A stretch of DNA of 64,000 bases from Hevea brasiliensis (taxonomy: Eukaryota > Streptophyta > Magnoliopsida > Malpighiales > Euphorbiaceae): assembly GCF_030052815.1 (NCBI RefSeq), contig NC_079501.1, forward strand, positions 88,454,296-88,518,295, written 5' to 3'. Below are positions 56,560 to 64,000 of this stretch, in pieces. How positions within the stretch are numbered: the first letter of the stretch is position 1; every line of letters begins with the position of its first letter. The position numbers were made by a program, and so were the translations under genes. The notes beneath the pieces were generated by a model, which was not told the origin of the DNA, ran no database searches, and was given only the letters and a program-made list of their open reading frames with translations.

Positions 56560-58321
56560 TGTCACGACCCAACCTATGGGCCAGACCGGCACTAGGACCT
56601 GGGCCGGCTTAAAGCCCCCGAGGCCCGTAGTAAGCCTAACTGTTCATTAACCCAACTCTAAAGCCCATTTGGGCCTAATATCAAGAAAATAAACGGACAG
56701 AGTCCGGCCATAAAATGGACTTTCCAACGGGGAGTTTTCGACTCACCCGACCTGTAAACACAATAAATAATCCATTGGGGAGCTCAGCTCACCCTCCACA
56801 TACTCATCAACATAATAATAAATGGGAGCTCAGCTCCCTCATCCAATCCATCAAAACAGACTTTAAATATTAAGTTTACAGGTCCAACATGAATATAATA
56901 TTACAGACCAAATTCAAATAATTGCTGCTAACACATGCGGAAATTCTAGGAGTAAATAAAATTACACAATTATTGATAAACACCTGCGAAGGAGAAAAGC
57001 AGGTTAACCCAGAATAAAATATCCTCCTGTGGCCTGTAAAAATTTTTGAACAGGAGTGAGCGTTCGACTCAGAGAGAAATATCAATCTTAACTATAATCT
57101 CTATAACTATCTGAAACTAATGCAATCCTGTAGAGTGAAATGCAACATTTACATCATATTCACATCATAGCATCAAAAAGGTAATTTGGAGCACTCACAC
57201 ACCCTGTAGTATCAATCATAACATATGGGAGCTGATCCCCTATACAGCTCTCTTAAATCCAACCTGGTGCCAGCGAATTACTCAAGCTCGGACTTCCACT
57301 TAATAACCAAATCGAGGGTCCCAGCGAATTACTCAAGCCGTGACTACCCCTCGAAGGATCGGGTCCCCGCGAATTACTCAAGCCGTGGATCGCCTGGCCC
57401 TATCCATAGTCCACACCACATCACACGCACGCCAACGCACGCACACTGCTCCAAATTACCACAACAACATCCATGGCACATCAACAGTTATGAATGCAAC
57501 ATAAATCGTGCCTAGAGTTTAACTACATAAATATATGCATATAAGTGATGCATGGGCATGCTAAACATATAATAATATTGAAATTACAATTAAAATTAAT
57601 ATTTTACTCACAAACTTGACGACAAATTACTGTGGCGGCTGGGCGGAGGAAGAAGGCTGTCCCGGCTCACCTGACAATTACATTACATATATTTAATAAA
57701 TTTGACTCAATACAACAAAGAAAAAGATCAAGTACGTCCTAAGTCGTGCCGAAAATCCGGCAGAGTCTCCCCTATACCTAGGACCTACCCAACCTGCAAA
57801 AGGGCTAAAAACGCACTTCTATATTCACAATCCATATATCAACAGTTCAATCATATCACTCAGCCCCTCCTGGGCCCATCAAATCAATCATCCATCACAA
57901 CACGCAAAATTTCAATTTAGTCCTTATTATTGATCATTTTTGCAAAAACTGCCCAAACAAGCTCTAAAAATTATAAAACTTTGCCCCACGGTCCTTAGCA
58001 ATATTACTAAGCTATTGCAAAAAGAATCGTAATTTTCTAAGCTACCACGAATATTTTATGGATTTTTAATCCTATTTAAGCACTAGAAAATTACGAAAAA
58101 ATAAGGTTCGGGTTTACCTTTGCCGATTCCGACTTCGGGAACGCGCTCGGGATGCCTGACAATCGTGGGGTAGCCAAAACCTCGATCCAATTCGGAGACT
58201 TTTCCGGTAGCTAGTCTGTCTGGCCGGAAATTCACAGATCCGGACAACTGTCAAATTTTCGCGAATTGAGGATACCTACACGAAGCCCCATAATAATATA
58301 TAAAAAATCAGGGGTGTTACA
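56560..58321 (-). repeat. 5' LTR of element 3
   Basis: 1762 bases, near-identical to the 3' LTR. The visible differences are a few single bases plus patches near 57640-57670 and 57750-57770, where the 3' LTR copy has lost or changed several G/C bases. Confidence 0.93.
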
Positions 58322-59174
58322 CTTTACCCACTTTCATTCTCTTAAGTGCTTCCTTTACTTCTAAAGATGTAATCCTTCTAGTATAATTCACATTCTTTTC
58401 TATTGTTCTATAGTTTATATTCACGCTATTACTATTTTGACTATTATTAAAGAGATCATTAAAATAATTTCTCCATCTTTCTTTAATGTCCTCATCTTTC
58501 ACCAACACTTTTCCTTTTTTATCCTTAATGCACCTAACTTGATTGAGATATTGACATTTCCTTTTTCTCCTCCTTGCTAATCTATAAATATCTTTCTCTC
58601 CTTATTTAGTTCCAAGTTTCTCATATAACTTTTTAAAGGCCTTTGCTCTTGCTTGACTAACTGCCTTTTTTGCCTCTTTCTTTGCTATCTTGTACTGTTC
58701 ATATGCCTCATTATTATCATATTTAGGTAATTTCTTATACCATTCCCTTTTCATCTTCATTGCCTTTTATACTTCCTCATTCCACCACCATCTCTCTTTT
58801 GAGGGTGGTCCATGTCCTTTAGACTCTCTAAGTATTTTTCTAGCTGCTTTTCTAATCTTTAATGCCATCTGTATCCACATATCATTGGCCTCGATATCTA
58901 GCTTCCATGCTTCGAACTCGAGAAGCTCATTTTTGAACTTCACTTGCTTTACTCCTTTGAACTCCCACCACTTTGTTCAAGCTACACTATTTCTTTTAAC
59001 CTTACTTGAATTATTCCTAAACTTGACATCCAAGACCACTAACCGATGTTGACTTGTTAAAGCCTCTCCTAGAATGACCTTGCAATCCTTGCATAGAGCT
59101 TTATTTGTCTTTCTGGTTAAGAGGAAGTCGATTTAGCTTCTACGTTGTCCACTTTTGAAAGTCACTAAATGTGA

Positions 59175-60050
59175 CTATCTTTTTATAAAGTAGGTATTTG
59201 CTAGTATTAGGTCGTATGTCATAGCAAAATCCAGGATGCTTTTTTCCTCCTCATTTCGACTGCCAAAACCAAAACCTCCATGAACATTCTCATAACCTTG
59301 CATATCACTTCCTACATGTCCATTCAAATCTCCACCAATGAAAACATTCTTTTTATTCGGTATACTTTGCATTAAATCATCCATATCTTCCCAAAACCTT
59401 TGTTTACTCTCACTATCTAGTCCTATTTGTGGGGCATAAGTACTAACTATATTTATTGTTTCTCCTTCTAGTACTAGCTTTACTAGTATAATTCTATCTC
59501 CTACTCTTTTCACACCTATTACAATGTCTTTCAATGTCCTGTCTATGATTATGCCCACTCCGTTCTTATTTCTCTCCTTTCCAGTAAACCACAGTTTGTA
59601 CCCTGAATTACCCACTTTCTTACTTTTCTCTCCTATCCATTTAGTCTCCTGAATACAAGCAATATTCACCCTTCTCCTTTCTAAGGTATCCACAAGCTCC
59701 ATTAATTTTCCTGTAAGTGATCCAACATTCCAAGTACCAACCCTGATCCTTCTCTTATCTTGTTCCTTCCTAATTAGTCTCCTTCTATGATATCTTCTAT
59801 TGTTTTCTATGTTTATCTTGTGTTCTATTCCACTATCTGTTCTACTATCTGTCCTATGGACTAACTTCTTTACCCACATCCATCCATGATGTGGAAACCC
59901 TTGCTCACTTAACACCACACCCGAGTGTCGGCATAGCGTGTCGCTTTCGGTGAATGCCCTACACCCTTGCATATTTCTCACTACACCCAGGCTCCAATGT
60001 AGCCCATCGTAAGTAGAGGATGCCCCAACATTTATATCATTTGAATCCAT
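59175..60050 (-). pseudogene. RTE LINE N-terminal region and AP endonuclease, copy 3
   Basis: 291 codons open on the minus strand from the ATG at 60050. An N-terminal region of unknown function includes VGASSTYDG and VLSEQGFPHHG. It is followed by an endonuclease/exonuclease/phosphatase fold: VGTWNVGSLTG, IQETKW with the metal-binding Glu, and GGDLNGH with the catalytic Asp/Asn. Plant annotations often call this craniofacial development protein 2-like. The frame stops (TAG) just after ANTYFIKR, where copy 1 has a Glu codon. It nicks target DNA in active relatives. Confidence 0.85.
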
Positions 60051-63000
60051 ATCATAAGGTGTGATGAAATTTTTACGCTGGTTGTCATCTACCGTAATCC
60101 TCCTCCTTTATTCGGCTTAGGACCGGCTAAGTGCAAACTACTTAGGCGGAGTTGTTTAATAAGATTCTAAACTCAAAGAAAATGTATGATGAATAGAGGA
60201 GGAGTATTTTAGTATCTATTTTTAAAAATAAGGGAGACATACAGAGTTGCTTAAACTATAAAAGAATTAAACTCATGAGCCATACTATTGAAGTTGTGAA
60301 AGAGTTATGGAATATCGACTACGTCATGACACTTCTATCTCTCCCAATCAATTTGGCTTCATGCCTGGTCGTTCAACTATGGAAGCGATCTTTCTCATTA
60401 GAAGCTTGATGGAGAAATATAGAGATGTGAAGAAAGATCTGCACATGATTTTTATCGATTTGGAAAAGACTTATGATAGTGTTCTAAGAGATGTCTCATA
60501 GAGAGTGTTAGAACAAAAGAGGGTATCTGTTAGGTACATACAAGTGTTGAAAGATATGTATGAAGAAGTAACTACTATTGTGCGCACAGTGGGAGGGAAC
60601 ACAAGAGATTTTCCTATCTTAGTTGGATTACATCAGGGTTCAGCTGTAAGCTCTTATCTTTTTATATTAGTTTTAGATGAATTGACGAAATATATACAAG
60701 AGAGTATCCCTTGGTGCATGATGTTTGCGGATAATATAGTTTTGATAGATGAGACGCGAGGAGTCAATAGAAAGCTAGAGCTTTGGAGAAATATTCTAGA
60801 GTCAAAGGGCTTTAAGTTAAGTAAAACGAAGACAGAATACATGCATTGCAAGTTCAATGAAGGGCGAACTGGTGATAGGGAAGGAGTTAGTTTGGATGGA
60901 GTGGTACTGTCCCAAAGTAATAATTTTAAATATCTTGGCTCAATCCTTCAAATAGATGAGGGATGTGAGGAGAATGTTAGTCATAGAATTAAAGCCGAAT
61001 GATTAAAGTGGAGACGTGCCACGGGAGTTTTATGTGATTGCAAGATTTCCAACAATTTAAAAGAAAAATTTTACCGTACAGCCATACGACCAGCCATGTT
61101 ATATGGTAGTGAGTGTTGGGCACTGGAATAGTTGTTCGTGTCTAAGATAAGAGTTGCGAAAATGAGAATGTTAAGGTGGATGAGTGGTCATACTAGACTA
61201 GATAAAATCCGTAATAATAGTATTAGAGAAAAGGTTGGAGTGGTGCCAATTGATGATAAGTTGAGAGAAGAAAGATTGAGGTGGTTTGGTCATGTGAATC
61301 GTAGACATACGGAGGCTCCAGTTAGACAAGTAGAGCACGTTAGGTTAGAGGATAGAAAGAAAAGAAGGGATAGACCTAAACTGACTTAGAAGAGAGTAGT
61401 ACAACATGACCTAGAAGTATTACACATTTTCGATAATTTAACCTAAAATCGTTTAGAATGGAGAAAGAGAATCTATATATCCGATCCTAAATTTTTTAGA
61501 TAAAAACTTAGTTGAATTGAGTTGAGTTGAGTTAATTGTAATGTTAAACTAATAATATTTATTTTTGTTATATATGTATAAGTGTCCATATTTTAATAAG
61601 ATTATCAAATTTTAAAAAATAAAAAATAATTTAATTTTTTTTCTTTAATTAAGAAAATATTTTCTGTTAATTTATTTTTTAAAATATTTAAATATTAAAA
61701 AATATGCAAAATATTTTTCAATTAAATTTAAATTAATTTTTAAAATTGTGTGAATTAAACAGATTGATGAGTCGGATAAAGACTATCATTGCTGAGTCGG
61801 ATAAAGACTTATTTATTTAGGAAAAAGAAAAAGAAAAAAACAAAGAAAAGCAAAGAAGTGATGCTTAGTGATTCCAAGCAAACGCTCAAAATGCCGCCTG
61901 ATTCAGTGAACACAACAACGACTACAGCAACACGTTTTAAAGAAAGTAGTGTGTTTTTTACGCTAAAAATATTTTGTTCAGTCAAGCACGTTTCATTGCC
62001 TGAAAGATATTTGTTTATGCTTCATAAGAACAAGTCCTACTCCGCGATAATACTTATTTTAATAGTTATTTATTATTTTAATAATTATTAATTATTTTAT
62101 TAATAATTAATTATTAAATATTAATTTATTAATAATTAATTTTATATATTATAATTTAAAATAAAAATATTTATTAAATATAAAAAAAATAATATTATTT
62201 TATTAATTTTAATTAAAATAGTCTTTTAATTTTTAAAAAAGATAATTTTTTTATAAATTACTGTTTAAATTTTTAAAAATTACTATAAATACTAAAATTG
62301 TGCATGGTTCTCAATTGTTTTAAATCAAACTGAAACTGTATTTATATATAATTTATAATTATATTTGTATCTTATAATTAAATATTATTTATTTAATAAA
62401 TATTTAAAATATATATTATATAATATATTTATATAATATGTTATATATTAATAATCTAATTTAAAATTTAAATACTAATTTAAATATAATTTTTTAAAAT
62501 AAATAATTATATAAAATTATTTTAACAATTAAGAACCGAACTAAAAAGATATAAATTGAACCGAAACTAAAAAATTAAGAACTGTACCAAATCAAAATCA
62601 AAACATCGAAGAATCAAATCATAATCACATTGAAATTTCAGTTCGATTTCAATTTTTAGACAAACTTCTGTTAAATTAAAACTGCGTACTCCTAATAAAT
62701 ATTATGTCATCAAATAATATAAATAAAAAAAATGATGTTTTAACTATGGTCAAAATACTAATAACTATTTTAAAGACTATTGTCAAATAAGAGCTAAATC
62801 CTTAAATTGACTTAGTTTAAAAAATTATTATTTAATTTATTTATTTTTAAAAAATATTAATTATTTGATTTAAAAAAATTAATTATTTAATTTTTTTTAT
62901 TTTAAAAGAATACATTAATTAATTCTTATTTTCATCCCGTTTACTCTTTAACACCTTCATGAAATTTAAATTAAAATTTTTATTGATCAGTATATTAAAA

Positions 63001-63384
63001 AAATTGCCGTTATCGGAAGCTTAAAAATTAGAGATATTATATATTTATATTTTTCAAATTACTACAAATAATAAAAATTCAAACTTTTAACTTAATTTAA
63101 AATTGAATTATTTTAGATTGTTCATGCGTCATTAATGTTTAAAATAATTAGAGGAATTAATAAATAAATGGAATAAATGGACCAGCAAGACAAAAGGTAT
63201 CATCACTGCAATGTGGTTCTGTTGTGTTATGGTAGTCATTATCATAAACTATGTGATTTTCAGGGAAATAATTAATTAACACATTTATTTTGCAGAAAAT
63301 AAATTGTACCCATAAAATATGTTTTGCGTGAAATTTACTTTTCTCGTATTACCTTGCAATATTCAATATCGTAATTTTCTTTTT

Positions 63385-63408
63385 ATAATAATAATAATAA
63401 TAATAATA

Positions 63409-63462
<54 letters not shown>
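63385..63462. repeat. Self-complementary (AAT)n/(ATT)n microsatellite
   Basis: About 8 AAT-type units switch near 63410 to about 17 ATT-type units. The two halves are complementary and can fold into a hairpin. Confidence 0.95.
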
Positions 63463-63726
63463 GCACTAAGAGTCAATATGGGAGAATTTGCCTTAAGAAT
63501 AATATGAACTTTAATATATATATATATAGTTTTTTATTAATATTTTTTAGATTATAAATTTATAAACTGTTTTTTATCATAAAATATAGAATTCCTTTTC
63601 CATAAAAATAATTAACGTTATAATTTTGAGAAGAAATAAATTTTTTGTATTGACTAACTTTTGAAGTGGCCCAAATATTGAAAACAAAATGGAAAATGTG
63701 AAATTTGTTTTTCATGGTTTTCTTTT

Positions 63727-63750
63727 TATATATATATATATATATATATG
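63727..63750. repeat. (TA)n microsatellite
   Basis: About 12 TA units between ttctttt and gagattg. Confidence 0.9.
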
Positions 63751-64000
63751 AGATTGAAAGAGTAGAGAATTGAATCGAATAAGTGAATAATATATTTTTA
63801 GTCACGGAAGCAAATCAGGTTAGAAATTAATTAAATATTTTTTAATATATTTATTTTTATCAATTAAATTATAACATTTTTTGTTATTTATTTTATTTTA
63901 GGAAAAAAAAAAAAGCAAAAGGCTAGGAAAAAAAAAACTAACAAAATATAAAATATAACAATTTTATTATTAACAAAATTTTATAGTATGATTTTACAAT

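Larger units (their letters stand above)
50822..58321 (-). mobile_element. Tekay-type Ty3-gypsy retrotransposon (element 3), short-U3 subtype, gag-deleted
   Basis: A 7.5 kb minus-strand element inside LINE copy 3, flanked by cttta (50817-50821, 58322-58326). Its LTRs are 50822-52577 (1756 bases) and 56560-58321 (1762 bases). They begin TGTAAC and end GTGACA on the minus strand and are almost identical except for two clustered patches. The internal region is 3982 bases, against 5037 in element 1, because the front of gag is missing. Pol is closely related to that of element 1. LTR similarity means this is the youngest insertion here. Confidence 0.94.
49316..60151 (-). mobile_element. Full-length RTE LINE, copy 3, split by a gypsy element
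   Basis: Minus-strand LINE with its 5' end at 60151 (ctccgcctaag on the minus strand) and its tail near 49316. Its own length is about 3.3 kb without the LTR element at 50822-58321. It is flanked by the 19-bp duplication ttgtttaataagattctaa (49297-49315, 60152-60170). The N-terminal region plus endonuclease is open from 60050 down to 59175, with IQETKW and GGDLNGHVGSD. The start position equal to the ATG of copy 1 reads ACG (complement of 60093-60095). The RT box is intact as FADD (about 50112-50126). Stops follow the endonuclease at 59172, and a 44-base direct duplication at 50490-50577 shifts the RT frame. Confidence 0.9.
49063..61534 (+). mobile_element. 5'-truncated RTE LINE, copy 2, split by later insertions
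   Basis: Two parts, 49063-49315 and 60171-61534, join into one LINE segment. It runs from just before the RT (matching copy 1 from about 47020) to the ttgag tail. The whole is flanked by attgtaatgttaaa (49049-49062 and 61535-61548). The right part has the RT motif MFADN where the family has FADD (60733-60735 codes Asn), then LRWFGHV near 61280. Several stops interrupt it, for example TAG at 61129. The 5' truncation is typical of LINE retrotransposition. Copy 3 occupies the gap. Confidence 0.88.
61549..64000. other. AT-rich region to the window end
   Basis: No convincing gene. A 100-codon open frame (61789-62091) is Lys- and Asn-rich without motifs. 62300-62700 has gtgcatggttctc and several aaccgaac-like units, resembling a decayed hAT-type MITE, but its ends are not defined. 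Microsatellites lie at 63385-63462 and 63727-63750. Confidence 0.45.

Noticed and set aside
61789..62091. 100-codon Lys/Asn-rich open frame
   Set aside because: Low-complexity composition and alternative start codon; no evidence of a gene.
63319..63507. Open frame with a long isoleucine run
   Set aside because: Translation of the (ATT)n microsatellite.

Overview
The window is nuclear DNA of a flowering plant, very probably a eudicot. It is AT-rich, with one spliced protein-kinase gene set among LTR retrotransposons, RTE-type LINEs, MITEs and microsatellites. LTR style and base composition would fit a Euphorbiaceae-like genome, but this is a weak guess. I see no bacterial, organellar, CRISPR, rRNA or tRNA feature. 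LAYOUT: 1-2705 looks like the end of a reverse-oriented gypsy LTR cut by the window edge. From 2813 to 29830 there is a family of duplicated non-coding modules: A (2813-18234, split by a retrotransposon), B (21608-27141) and C (27142-29830, shortened internally). Module A carries a complete but inactivated Tekay/Del-type Ty3-gypsy element (5902-16203, 5-bp target duplication tgcac) and ends at a solo LTR of the same family (18235-20816, minus strand). Module B keeps the unoccupied target site of the complete element. Modules B and C both end in the promoter and 5' UTR of the kinase gene, so that gene's upstream region is tandemly duplicated. GENE: The one convincing host gene (29891-35872, plus strand, five exons, 395 residues) encodes a receptor-like cytoplasmic kinase related to the CRK/DUF26 kinases. 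It has no ectodomain, but its N-terminus suits myristoylation and palmitoylation. Intron 1 holds two Tourist-like MITEs. DOWNSTREAM: 36-45 kb is AT-rich and apparently gene-free. It holds a TRIM-like remnant, a hAT-type MITE with an 8-bp target duplication, a Mutator-type MITE nested in a second fold-back element, and an array of about 172-bp repeats. At 45355-48640 a full-length, mutated RTE LINE is inserted in that array. At 49049-61548 there is a three-level nest: a 5'-truncated RTE LINE (plus), split by a full-length RTE LINE (minus, 19-bp target duplication), itself split by a second Tekay-type element (50822-58321, minus, target duplication cttta). HOW IT FITS TOGETHER: The transposons are related (one Tekay family, one RTE family) and of different ages. 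Clean target duplications give the order of insertion. No new gene system is evident. The most interesting signals are structural: the duplicated kinase promoter, the preserved empty site, the U3 difference between LTR subtypes, and loss of catalytic residues in the autonomous-type elements.
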